Below, piece after piece: positions 23,762-32,002 of a stretch of DNA of 46,572 nucleotides. Under the pieces are notes generated by a model that did no database searches, was not told the DNA's origin, and saw only the letters and a program-made list of their open reading frames with translations. Position 1 is the first letter of the stretch, and every line of letters begins with the position of its first letter. This DNA is from an uncultured Bacteroidota bacterium (GTDB lineage: Bacteria; Bacteroidota; Bacteroidia; Flavobacteriales; Flavobacteriaceae): contig CAILWV010000047.1 in NCBI GenBank assembly GCA_903838055.1, forward strand, positions 1-46,572, in the 5' to 3' direction. The translations under genes were made by a program, and so were the position numbers.

Positions 23762-24466
23762 TCGAAGTTTACCGAGACGTAATTTCCATTTAAAGGTAAA
23801 TAAACTGTCTTCTCCTTTAATATCAATTCGTTGCACTTCAAATCTATTTTTAAACGGAAATTTATTTACTCGATTCCCAATTCGGAGTCCCATTAGAATA
23901 TTATTTTTTTCTAAAACTTGAAAGAAAACCTCTTTGGCAGTTCCTTTTTTAGGATAATTCCCATATGGATAAGCTATCGCTTGTGTAACTTTTAAATCAT
24001 TTTCAAAAATAAATTTGAAACTTTTATCTAAATCCTCCTCTATTTCTAAAGGTGTTAAAGTACTATATTTTCGATGATAATACGAATGATGAGCTAGTTC
24101 AATTAACTCCGGATCTAAAGATTTCAATTGTTCAATGGACATTATTTTTTCATTTCCCTCATTCCAAAAATCTGACTTTCCAACGTAAGAAAAAGGGATA
24201 AAAAAAGTAGCCTTACTATTGTATTTTTTCAATAATGGAAGTGCAAAAAGCAACTGATTTTCGGTTACATCATCAAATGTTAACACGAGCATTTTTTTTG
24301 TGCTATTTTCATTAGCTAATAATTCTGAAATAAAGCAAGTTTGAAAATTATTATCTTTTAGGTACTTTAATTGTTCTTCAAATTTTAATGTAGAAAGTGA
24401 CAGCCCACTACTATTAGAATCATTTGGAGAAATATTATGATACATTAAAATGGGTAATCTAGACAC
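23753..24466 (-). CDS. Polysaccharide deacetylase family protein
   Basis: The 237-residue protein has the NodB-homology motifs: LTFDDVTENQ (about 81-90, catalytic and metal Asp) and LAHHSYYHRKYS (about 121-132, His metal ligands), then AYPYGNYP (about 164-171). The opening RLPILMYHNISPND is common in this family. It should de-N-acetylate a glycan, probably in lipopolysaccharide or another surface polymer given its neighbours. No clear signal peptide is seen. Confidence 0.85.
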   Translation of the reverse strand: MSRLPILMYHNISPNDSNSSGLSLSTLKFEEQLKYLKDNNFQTCFISELLANENSTKKMLVLTFDDVTENQLLFALPLLKKYNSKATFFIPFSYVGKSDFWNEGNEKIMSIEQLKSLDPELIELAHHSYYHRKYSTLTPLEIEEDLDKSFKFIFENDLKVTQAIAYPYGNYPKKGTAKEVFFQVLEKNNILMGLRIGNRVNKFPFKNRFEVQRIDIKGEDSLFTFKWKLRLGKLRLF

Positions 24467-24502
24467 TTTTTGAATTTTGAAATACTATTGGTGTAAAAAT
24501 AT

Positions 24503-24510
24503 TATATTTG
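24503..24510 (+). promoter_or_regulatory. -7 box deciding the start of the next GT2 gene
   Basis: TATATTTG is a perfect -7 box. The possible TTG start at 24508 would lie inside it, so translation must begin at the ATG at 24532, about 18 bases after the predicted transcript start. Confidence 0.55.
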
Positions 24511-24531
24511 TATCATATTTCATCTATATAT

Positions 24532-25302
24532 ATGTCAGAAAATATCGAAACCCCTAAAATAAGCGCCCTAGCCATTACTTTTAACGAAGAAGAAAACGTA
24601 AAAAGATATGTAAAGAGTTTGTCATTTGCAGATGAAATTATTTTTATAGACTCAAAAAGCACTGACAAAACTGTTGAATTTGCTAAGGAATTAGGAGTTC
24701 ATGTAATAGAAAGAGAATTTACTAACTTTTCAGAACAACGTAATTTTGCAATAAGCCAAGCTAAAAATGATTGGATTGTGTTTTTTGATTTAGATGAAAT
24801 TATTAGCACTAATTTAGAGCAAGAAATAATAAATACTGTTGGAAGCCCAAATTCAAAAATAGCTTTTTTCATTAAAAGAAACTTTTTCTTCATGGGAAAA
24901 AAAATAAAATTTGGAGGTTGGCAAAACGACAAAGTAATTCGACTTTTTAATAAAAAATTCTGTCAATACAATGGCAATTTAGTTCATGAAGAAATTAAAG
25001 CGGATGGAAAGATTGGAGTTTTAAAAAATGGATTAAATCATTTTAGCTATAAAGATTTTGATAATTATAATGACAAATTAAATTTATACAGCAAGTTACA
25101 AGCGGAAAATTTGTACAACAAAAAAGTAAAACCAAATGTATACCATTTAATTTTTAGACCAATTTATCGTTTTCTATGGCAGTATCTATTCCGATTAGGA
25201 ATTATAGACGGTAAAGAAGGTTTTATTTTAGCCTACATACATGCTTTTTCTGTATTTAAAAGATACTTACAACTTTGGATGCTCTATAGAAAAATTGAAT
25301 AA
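24532..25302 (+). CDS. Glycosyltransferase family 2, WaaE/LgtF-like
   Basis: The 256-residue protein (from ATG 24532) has ISALAITFNEEENVKRYVKSL, IDSKSTDKTVEFAKE and VFFDLDEIIS (DxD) in the usual GT-A order, then LIFRPIYRFLWQYLFRLG and a C-terminal GFILAYIHAFSVFKRY segment. It closely resembles the gene at 23024 and is also a likely core glucosyltransferase. A longer frame from TTG 24508 is rejected because that codon falls in the -7 box. It leads a run of plus-strand genes to 28188. Confidence 0.87.
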   Translation: MSENIETPKISALAITFNEEENVKRYVKSLSFADEIIFIDSKSTDKTVEFAKELGVHVIEREFTNFSEQRNFAISQAKNDWIVFFDLDEIISTNLEQEIINTVGSPNSKIAFFIKRNFFFMGKKIKFGGWQNDKVIRLFNKKFCQYNGNLVHEEIKADGKIGVLKNGLNHFSYKDFDNYNDKLNLYSKLQAENLYNKKVKPNVYHLIFRPIYRFLWQYLFRLGIIDGKEGFILAYIHAFSVFKRYLQLWMLYRKIE

Positions 25303-25351
25303 TATTGATCCATTCACTAAAGTATTATGCTCATAAAAATTCACTAGCCCA

Positions 25352-26323
25352 ATGAAAATAACAATTATAAGCCTTGATAATTGGGGGTTTAATAAACACA
25401 TTCAAGATAATTTAGAGAAAAATGGTCATACTGTAAATCATATCGACTTTAATAAATTCATTTACAAATACCCTAATATACTTTATAAAATTTATAATTT
25501 TTTTCTGAAATTATTGTTTAATAAAAACTTAAAATCTATTCATTTAGGGAAAAAAATAAATGAGTTGCTAAAAGAAAATAAGGAAACTCAAGATGTTATT
25601 CTTACAATTAAAGGCGATTTTATTGATCCAAGTGAAATAAAAAAATTTAAAAATAACACCCTAAAATCAATTGCTTTTTTTAATGATAGCGCAAAACGAT
25701 GTCCAAGAATAATAAAGGTATTGAATTGTTTTGATGAAGTGTATTCCTTTGAAAAAGAAGATTGCAAAAACTATAATTTAAATTTTGCACCTAATTGGAT
25801 ATATAAAACTAACGATAAAATTAAAAATGATTTCAAGTATTCCGTATTTAATATCACTAATAAAGATTCTAGATTTGGAATTATTCTTAAAATTGCAAAA
25901 ATATTAAATGACAAAAAAATTAATTCGAAAATATTGATATTTAATAAAAAGCCACAGAAAACAAATCCATATTTAGAATTTATTTCAAAACACATTTCTT
26001 TAGACGAAGTTTCTAATTATATTGATAATTCTCAAGTGCTTCTTGATATAAATAGACCTGGACAAAACGGACTTACCTTTAGAGTTTTTGAAAGTTTAGG
26101 TCTACAAAAAAAACTAATCACAACTAATACAGACATCCACAATTACGACTTCTACAACCCAAATAATATTTTAATAATCGACGAAAAAAAACCAGATATT
26201 CCTGTAACTTTTTTTGAAAAAGAATATGAAAAAATTCCGGAGGGCATTTTTCAAAAATATACTTTAGATGGTTGGATTGAAAATGTTATTTTAAATAAAA
26301 GTAATTGCAATAATAACTCCTAA
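25352..26323 (+). CDS. CgeB-like glycosyltransferase, copy 1
   Basis: The 323-residue protein looks like a GT-B fold of the CgeB/'spore maturation' group. The N-terminal half opens ITIISLDNWGFNKHIQDNL with a Rossmann-like pattern, and the C-terminal half has DINRPGQNGLTFRVFESLG (about 232-250) and KKLITTNTDIHNYDFYNPNNI. Substrate unknown. It is a tandem paralogue of the next gene and is very AT-rich. Spacing of 17 bases to the next gene indicates an operon. Confidence 0.7.
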   Translation: MKITIISLDNWGFNKHIQDNLEKNGHTVNHIDFNKFIYKYPNILYKIYNFFLKLLFNKNLKSIHLGKKINELLKENKETQDVILTIKGDFIDPSEIKKFKNNTLKSIAFFNDSAKRCPRIIKVLNCFDEVYSFEKEDCKNYNLNFAPNWIYKTNDKIKNDFKYSVFNITNKDSRFGIILKIAKILNDKKINSKILIFNKKPQKTNPYLEFISKHISLDEVSNYIDNSQVLLDINRPGQNGLTFRVFESLGLQKKLITTNTDIHNYDFYNPNNILIIDEKKPDIPVTFFEKEYEKIPEGIFQKYTLDGWIENVILNKSNCNNNS

Positions 26324-26340
26324 AAACTTTATAATTATTT

Positions 26341-27345
26341 ATGGATTCATTTAATGGGAAGAAAATAATTCTTGCAATTACACCAGATGTTAAATTATAC
26401 CAATGCTTCAAAGAAAATCTAGAACAACTTGGTTTTCAAGTTTTTATACTGTCATATTACAAAAAATTTAAATACAATAGTATTAAAGATAGAGGTATTA
26501 ATATTTTAAGAAAAGTATTTTTAAAAGATAAAACATTCAAAAAAAAGTTGGTTGTTTCTCAAAATAATAAAGAAATTTTAGATGCAATTTCAAATACTCC
26601 CGAAGCCGATTTCAGCTTAACCATTAGGGCCGATTTATTTCATGAAGAGTCTATAAATAAAATAATAAATCTTGCCAAAAAGAATTATGCTTATCAATGG
26701 GATGGTCTTTCACGATATCCAGAGGTAAAAAAATTAATTCCACTATTTGATAAATTTTATGTTTTTGATAAAAAGGATTTAAACATAGAACATAAAACCT
26801 ATTTGACTACAAATTTTTATTTTGATTGCTATGCTGAATTATTTAATAAAAAAGAATTTGAGTATGATTTTTATACCTTGTGTAACTATGACGAAAGGAT
26901 AAATAAAATAATTTCCATTTTTGAAATTTTAAATAATAAAGGATTCAAACTTAAGCTAGTTTTGTACAGTAAACCTAAAAAACATTTAGAGAAATATCCA
27001 TACATTACATTTATTCAAGAACCAATAAGTTATTATGAAAATTTAATAAATGTTTCTAAATCTAGAGGATTAATAGACATAATAGATAGTACAATTCATG
27101 GTGGTTTATCTTTTAGGATTTTTGAAGCTTTGGGTTATGATAAAAAATTAATTACAACAAACGCAAATATTTTGGATTATGATTTTTATAATGAAAAAAA
27201 TATCTTTTATTTAGACAATAATTTTGAGACTAACGCTTTTGATGACTTTCTAAAGCATCCTATTGAAATAATAGACAGTTCTATCAAAAGTAGATATAGT
27301 TTTTCAAGTTGGATTGATAATATACTTAACCCTAATTTTATTTAG
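26341..27345 (+). CDS. CgeB-like glycosyltransferase, copy 2
   Basis: The 334-residue protein shares the layout of the preceding gene: an N-terminal segment ILAITPDVKLYQCFKENLEQ and a C-terminal DSTIHGGLSFRIFEALGYDKKLITTN..DYDFYNEKNI block that aligns with copy 1. The N-terminal halves have diverged. The pair probably arose by tandem duplication, with separate acceptors. It lies 15 bases upstream of the next GT2 gene. Confidence 0.7.
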   Translation: MDSFNGKKIILAITPDVKLYQCFKENLEQLGFQVFILSYYKKFKYNSIKDRGINILRKVFLKDKTFKKKLVVSQNNKEILDAISNTPEADFSLTIRADLFHEESINKIINLAKKNYAYQWDGLSRYPEVKKLIPLFDKFYVFDKKDLNIEHKTYLTTNFYFDCYAELFNKKEFEYDFYTLCNYDERINKIISIFEILNNKGFKLKLVLYSKPKKHLEKYPYITFIQEPISYYENLINVSKSRGLIDIIDSTIHGGLSFRIFEALGYDKKLITTNANILDYDFYNEKNIFYLDNNFETNAFDDFLKHPIEIIDSSIKSRYSFSSWIDNILNPNFI

Positions 27346-27360
27346 TAATCAATATATAAA

Positions 27361-28188
27361 ATGAATAATTCTCCTAAAATATCAGTTATAGTACCTTGTT
27401 ATAATAATGATCAAACTATCATAGAGACTATTGAGTCTATTACTAAACAAGAATATTCACCTGTTGAAATAATTATTGTGAATGATGGTTCTACTGATAA
27501 AAGTGAAGATATTGTTAGTAGTTATATCAAAATTAATAATGCCGTTAACATTGCTTTAATTAATCAAGATAATTCAGGGCCATCTAAGTCAAGAAATAAT
27601 GGGGCTGAAAAAGCTACTGGAAAATATTTACTTTTTTTAGATGCAGACGATCTTATTGCACCTAGCTATATAAAAAAAAGTATTGAGTGTTTAGAAAATA
27701 ATCCAATGTTAAATATTGTGTATTCAGAGGCTGAATATTTTGGGGCAAAAAAGGGGAAATGGAATCTTCCAGAATTTAAACTTCCAAATTTCTTGGTTGA
27801 AAATTGTATTCCTATTTCAGCTATAATAAGAAACGAAGTTTTTACTAAAGTTGGTAAATTCGACGAAAATTTAAATTTTGTTGAAGATTGGGAACTATGG
27901 ATAAAAATAATTATGGAATTTGGAGGTGTATATCAAATTCCAGAAACACTTTTTTATTACAGAAAAAGATTTGACAAAAGTTCAATAACAGACAATGAAA
28001 ACATCGAATCAATAAAAGATTGGTCAAGGCTATATATTTATAATAAACATTATAAATATTATTTAGAACATGGCTATGATATTGTAACACTAACAAGTAC
28101 TAAAGAACGAAGTGAACTATATAAAAGAAAATATTATAATGTTTGGTATAGAAAGTTGTTCTATAAATTGAAAAAAAATGGAATTTGA
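27361..28188 (+). CDS. Glycosyltransferase family 2
   Basis: The 275-residue GT-A enzyme has ISVIVPCYNNDQTIIETIESI, IIVNDGSTDKSEDI (about 39-52), GPSKSRNNGAEKATG and LFLDADDLIAP (about 93-103). ENLNFVEDWELWIKI (about 165-180) holds the ED/DW acceptor-side motif of the family. Sugar and acceptor unknown. It ends the plus-strand run beginning at 24532 and is convergent with the next gene. Confidence 0.87.
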   Translation: MNNSPKISVIVPCYNNDQTIIETIESITKQEYSPVEIIIVNDGSTDKSEDIVSSYIKINNAVNIALINQDNSGPSKSRNNGAEKATGKYLLFLDADDLIAPSYIKKSIECLENNPMLNIVYSEAEYFGAKKGKWNLPEFKLPNFLVENCIPISAIIRNEVFTKVGKFDENLNFVEDWELWIKIIMEFGGVYQIPETLFYYRKRFDKSSITDNENIESIKDWSRLYIYNKHYKYYLEHGYDIVTLTSTKERSELYKRKYYNVWYRKLFYKLKKNGI

Positions 28189-28208
28189 ATAAGTTGTATT
28201 TTAATTAA

Positions 28209-29048
28209 CTAAATCTTAGATATATATTTTTTTATTTTAACCGGTTTAAATAGGAGCAATAGACTCATAAATCCCTTTAATAAATTCCATTTAAATTTAT
28301 TTTTATTTAAAAGTTCAAATTGCTTAAATCGTTTCGAATTACCATACACTAAAACTTTAATATCCTCTGTAAACAAAGGGAAATGTTTTTTAATTACTAT
28401 TTCCTTTTCTGATGAAATTTTATTTTCATTTTCCTTTAAACTTGAAACACCCTCAAAATCAAAATCAGACACAATCAAATCAATGTGTTTATAAGAAACA
28501 TTCATTTTACAAATACAGAAAATAAAGAACTCCCAATCAGAAATAATTTTGAGATTTTCAGAATATAAAAAATATTTTTCAAACAAATTCCTTTTAATAA
28601 AACTTGCTGGATGCGGTAATGAATAGTCTAAGAAATATGAAAAAGACAAAACATCAGGAGGAGACCACAATGAAATTCTATTACCATTTTGACTACAAAA
28701 CAAATTACCATAATAGATTTCTTCTTTACCATCAATAATTTTTAGAACTCTATCAATAATTGTATCATCAACTAAAAAATCACCACTATTGAGAAATAAT
28801 ATATATTCTCCACTTGCGGCTTTAATTCCTTTATTCATGGCATTATAAATACCTGAATCTTTTTCAGAAATCCAATATGCTAATTTATCTGAATTCTGTT
28901 CTATAAACTCTTTACTTCCATCCGAACTGCCTCCATCAATAACAAGATATTCAAAATCTTTATTTGACTGATTAACAATACTATTAAATGTTTTTTTAAG
29001 ACCTTTTAGATCGTTGTAATTAATCGTTATAATAGAAATTTTACTCAT
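28209..29048 (-). CDS. Glycosyltransferase family 2
   Basis: The 279-residue protein has ISIITINYNDLKGLKKTFNSI, LVIDGGSSDGSKEFI (about 35-49), YNAMNKGIKAASGEYILFLNSGD (split DxD-like NSGD near 88) and ISDWEFFIFCICK (about 165-177). This is the WcaA-like subset with an NSGD site. Substrate unknown. The 270 bases upstream of its start, up to 29318, contain no gene that I can support. Confidence 0.86.
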   Translation of the reverse strand: MSKISIITINYNDLKGLKKTFNSIVNQSNKDFEYLVIDGGSSDGSKEFIEQNSDKLAYWISEKDSGIYNAMNKGIKAASGEYILFLNSGDFLVDDTIIDRVLKIIDGKEEIYYGNLFCSQNGNRISLWSPPDVLSFSYFLDYSLPHPASFIKRNLFEKYFLYSENLKIISDWEFFIFCICKMNVSYKHIDLIVSDFDFEGVSSLKENENKISSEKEIVIKKHFPLFTEDIKVLVYGNSKRFKQFELLNKNKFKWNLLKGFMSLLLLFKPVKIKKYISKI

Positions 29049-29318
29049 AAAAAAGGTATTAAGAACTGCTGTAAAATATTTATCATTATATATTTTGAAA
29101 TTCCTCCATTTAATTTAAAAACACAAATTAATTCATTAATATTGAAAGTCTTTAGTTTTTTGGTGCATTCTAAAAATTGGGTATGAAATAAAAAACATAG
29201 CCCAATGCAATAGTGTTATTTTGATATTATTTAACCAAAAAAGCTATAATTTTAAATGTAAATAATATTACTAATGTTACTTACATTATTTAATTTAAAA
29301 TTATTCAACAAAAAGTTT

Positions 29319-30440
29319 TTATTTAATAGCACTTTTATATAATTTAAAACATTTCATGGATGCTATTTTCCAATCAAACTTTTTTACTTGTTCAAATCCT
29401 TTCAAAGAAAATTCTTTTCTTAATTCTTCATTTTGAAGCAAATTTTCAATTTTATTTTTTAAATCCACAGAATTGTTTAATTCAAAATAAATACCTGCAT
29501 TTCCTGCAACTTCAGGGAATGAGCTATTATTCGTTAAAACTATTGGACAACCGCAAGCCATAGATTCAAGAATAGGTATACCAAATCCTTCGTATTCTGA
29601 TGGGAAAATAAAACATTTTGCATTCTTGTAATAATGTCCAAGCTCATTTTCCTTAAAATTATTTTGAATAATACTGTTTTTTAAATTTAATTTATTAATA
29701 AAGTTATTTTCATAAGAAGTGAATTTTCCACCACCCGCACAAACCAATTTTAAAGTTTTGTCTTTCAATAAAATATCTGAAATTGATTTTAATAAAAATT
29801 CAAAATTTTTATAGTTTTCTCTAACACCAACAAAAAGAATATAATTTAAAGGTAAGCTTACTTCTATATTATGATTAATTTTTATTGAACTTCCATGGTG
29901 TATAACTTCAATCTTTGACTCATTAATGTGAGGGTATAAACGAAGTATATCATTTTTTGTGTTTTGAGAAACAGCAATAATTTTGGTTGCTTTTTCCATT
30001 AAACAAAGTTTATTGATTACAGTCTTGGAATCGTCCTCAAAATATTGAGGGAAAATTTCATGAATCATATCATAAACAGTAAGAACAAATGGTTTTTTTT
30101 CAATAAAACTTAAAAAAGAAATGTCATAGTAAGTTGGCAAATATAAATCAAAATCATTATTTAAAAGTGCATTTAAAGCAAGCTTATTGTTCTTTTTTTT
30201 TACAAACTTTCTAGTGCTAATACCTAATTTTGATATTAAATTGATAATATAAAATGTTACACATTGTTTTTTAGATAATAAGCTGCTTTCATTTATATAT
30301 ACATTTTGGCATTGAAATAATGGCAAATTTATAACCACCTTTTTCTCTTTTTTTAAATGCGAAAAAATTTCAGTATAGTATCGTGAAATTCCACCATAAA
30401 CTTGTTCATTGAATATTTGTGGATCTAATAGTATTTTCAT
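29319..30440 (-). CDS. Glycosyltransferase family 4 (GT1-like)
   Basis: From the ATG at 30440 the protein has 373 residues and a GT-B fold. The N terminus MKILLDPQIFNEQVYGGISRYYTEI is a usual GT4 opening, IIAVSQNTKNDILRLYP lies mid-protein, ILFVGVRENYKNFEFLLKS starts the donor domain, and FPSEYEGFGIPILESMACG (about 279-298) is the E-x7-E donor-binding motif. A longer frame from TTG 30473 is not supported by any family resemblance. Substrate unknown. Confidence 0.87.
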   Translation of the reverse strand: MKILLDPQIFNEQVYGGISRYYTEIFSHLKKEKKVVINLPLFQCQNVYINESSLLSKKQCVTFYIINLISKLGISTRKFVKKKNNKLALNALLNNDFDLYLPTYYDISFLSFIEKKPFVLTVYDMIHEIFPQYFEDDSKTVINKLCLMEKATKIIAVSQNTKNDILRLYPHINESKIEVIHHGSSIKINHNIEVSLPLNYILFVGVRENYKNFEFLLKSISDILLKDKTLKLVCAGGGKFTSYENNFINKLNLKNSIIQNNFKENELGHYYKNAKCFIFPSEYEGFGIPILESMACGCPIVLTNNSSFPEVAGNAGIYFELNNSVDLKNKIENLLQNEELRKEFSLKGFEQVKKFDWKIASMKCFKLYKSAIK

Positions 30441-30452
30441 TTTAATAATAAC

Positions 30453-30460
30453 TAATTTTG
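30453..30460 (+). promoter_or_regulatory. -7 box of the methyltransferase gene
   Basis: TAATTTTG is a perfect -7 box about 55 bases upstream of the ATG at 30515, in the divergent gap to the GT4 gene. Confidence 0.4.
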
Positions 30461-30514
30461 CATTAATTTGCAAAGCATTTAAGCAAAGATATAATTAAAA
30501 AATAAAAAAAAATA

Positions 30515-31342
30515 ATGAATTGTAAAATATGCAATGGCATCTCTGAAAAAATATTTGACAAAATAATTCTTCAAAAATATAAATCGAATTATTACAAGTG
30601 TATTTCTTGCTCGTTTATTCAAACTGACGAACCGATTTGGTTGGAAGAAGCTTACAGTAATGCAATAACCTCGCTAGATATAGGATTACTAAGTAGAAAT
30701 AATTATTTAACAGACGAAATGTCAAAAATAATTAATTGTTGCTTTAATGACGCTACGAAGATGCTTGATTTTGCTGGAGGTTACGGAAATTTTGTTCGGT
30801 TAATGAGAGACAAAGGTTACAACTTTTATAGACAAGATGTATATTGTGAAAATTTATTTGCTAAACATTTTGATATTACTGACATAGAAATAAAAAAGTT
30901 TGATTTAGTAACAGCATTTGAGGTATTAGAACATTTACAAAATCCGATAAAGGAAATTGAAACCATTTTGAATTATTCTGAAAATGCAATTTTTTCAACA
31001 GAATTAATTCCGGAATCTAATTCAGAAGCAGAAAATTGGTGGTATATTGCTCAAGAAACTGGTCAACATATTGCTTTTTATTCAAGGAAATCAATGGAAA
31101 TTATTGCAGAAAAATTTGGGAAAAATTATTATTATAAAAATAATAATATTCACCTTTTCACCAATAAAACTTTTGAAAAAGATCAAATTAATTATGCTTT
31201 AAAAGGTAAAAATAAAAAGAAATACTTATTTGGTTTGATAAAAAAGAAAATTAAAGAATTTAATATCAACAGAGAATCTCTACTTCAAAAAGATTTTGAT
31301 CACATAAAAAGTTTATTAAACACTACTGATGAGCGATATTAA
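30515..31342 (+). CDS. Class I SAM-dependent methyltransferase with N-terminal zinc motif
   Basis: The 275-residue protein begins with two CxxC pairs (CKIC at 3-6, CISC at about 29-32), as in sugar or glycan methyltransferases with a zinc-ribbon start. The SAM site is LDFAGGYGNFVRLMRDKG (about 86-103), and FDLVTAFEVLEHLQNP (about 128-143) is motif II/post-I. It sits at the end of the glycan cluster, so a surface sugar is the likely acceptor. The last 14 bases overlap the next gene's start. Confidence 0.82.
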   Translation: MNCKICNGISEKIFDKIILQKYKSNYYKCISCSFIQTDEPIWLEEAYSNAITSLDIGLLSRNNYLTDEMSKIINCCFNDATKMLDFAGGYGNFVRLMRDKGYNFYRQDVYCENLFAKHFDITDIEIKKFDLVTAFEVLEHLQNPIKEIETILNYSENAIFSTELIPESNSEAENWWYIAQETGQHIAFYSRKSMEIIAEKFGKNYYYKNNNIHLFTNKTFEKDQINYALKGKNKKKYLFGLIKKKIKEFNINRESLLQKDFDHIKSLLNTTDERY

Positions 31343-31925
31343 TACCGAAGTTCACAATGCCTACGAAGTCATAAAAAATGGCGGAATTATTCTTTATCCA
31401 ACGGATACCGTTTGGGGAATTGGCTGCGATGCTACTAACGAAGAGGCTGTTGCCAAAATTTATGCACTAAAACATCGTTCCGATTCTAAAAGCATGATTG
31501 TGCTAATGAATGGTGACAAAATGATGTACAATGTTTTTAAGGAAATTCCAGATTTAGCCTGGGAAATATGGGATTTATCGAATCCAAATGATGATGAACT
31601 AGAGAAGCAAAAAGCAACCACCTTAATATTGGATAACCCAAGAAATGTAGCTGCCAATTTAATAGCAGAAGACAAAACTCTTGGAGTTAGAATTGTTAAA
31701 GAGCCTTTTTGTTTCAAACTGATGGAACGCATGAAACGACCTTTAGTTTCAACTTCAGCAAATATTTCTGGAATGTTTGCCCCTAAAACTTTTAAAGAAA
31801 TTTCCCCTGAAATTATAAAAGGTGTTGACTATGTAGTAAATTTGCATCACGATAAAGTTTGTAAAAACCCATCTACAATAATAAAATTATCTTTAAATAA
31901 TCAAGTTAAGATTATTCGAAAATAA
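31329..31925 (+). CDS. L-threonylcarbamoyladenylate synthase (TsaC/YrdC/Sua5 family)
   Basis: The 198-residue protein has the YrdC signature: GGIILYPTDTVWGIGCDATNEEA, IYALKHR, KSMIVLMN, and RPLVSTSANISG (about 138-149). It makes threonylcarbamoyl-AMP from Thr, bicarbonate and ATP for the t6A37 modification of ANN-decoding tRNAs. The ATG overlaps the end of the methyltransferase gene by 14 bases, which suggests translational coupling. A large hairpin follows 4 bases after its stop. Confidence 0.9.
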   Translation: MSDINTEVHNAYEVIKNGGIILYPTDTVWGIGCDATNEEAVAKIYALKHRSDSKSMIVLMNGDKMMYNVFKEIPDLAWEIWDLSNPNDDELEKQKATTLILDNPRNVAANLIAEDKTLGVRIVKEPFCFKLMERMKRPLVSTSANISGMFAPKTFKEISPEIIKGVDYVVNLHHDKVCKNPSTIIKLSLNNQVKIIRK

Positions 31926-31929
31926 TAAA

Positions 31930-31988
31930 GTTTCAAGTTTAAGGTTTCAAGTTTAAGGTTAGTAAACTTGAAACCTTAAACTTGAAAC
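31930..31988. repeat. 26-bp hairpin built from alternating heptamers
   Basis: The left arm (31930-31955) is alternating heptamers GTTTCAA and GTTTAAG; the right arm (31963-31988) is its exact complement, with a 7-base AGGTTAG loop. The perfect 26-bp stem fills most of the gap between the threonylcarbamoyl-AMP synthase and CCA genes. It has no T-run. Similar heptamer arrays occur between genes in flavobacteria (recalled, not searched). Confidence 0.85.
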
Positions 31989-32002
31989 CTTAAACAAAAA
32001 CA

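Noticed and set aside
24508..24531. N-terminal extension of the GT2 gene from a TTG codon
   Set aside because: The codon lies in a perfect -7 box, and the residues added match nothing; ATG 24532 is used.
29049..29318. Possible hairpin (ATTGGGTATG with CATAGCCCAAT) in the 270-base gap
   Set aside because: The stem has a bulge and no T-run; nothing else in the gap supports a gene or regulatory function.
30441..30473. N-terminal extension of the GT4 gene from a TTG codon
   Set aside because: The conserved GT4 opening begins at the ATG at 30440.
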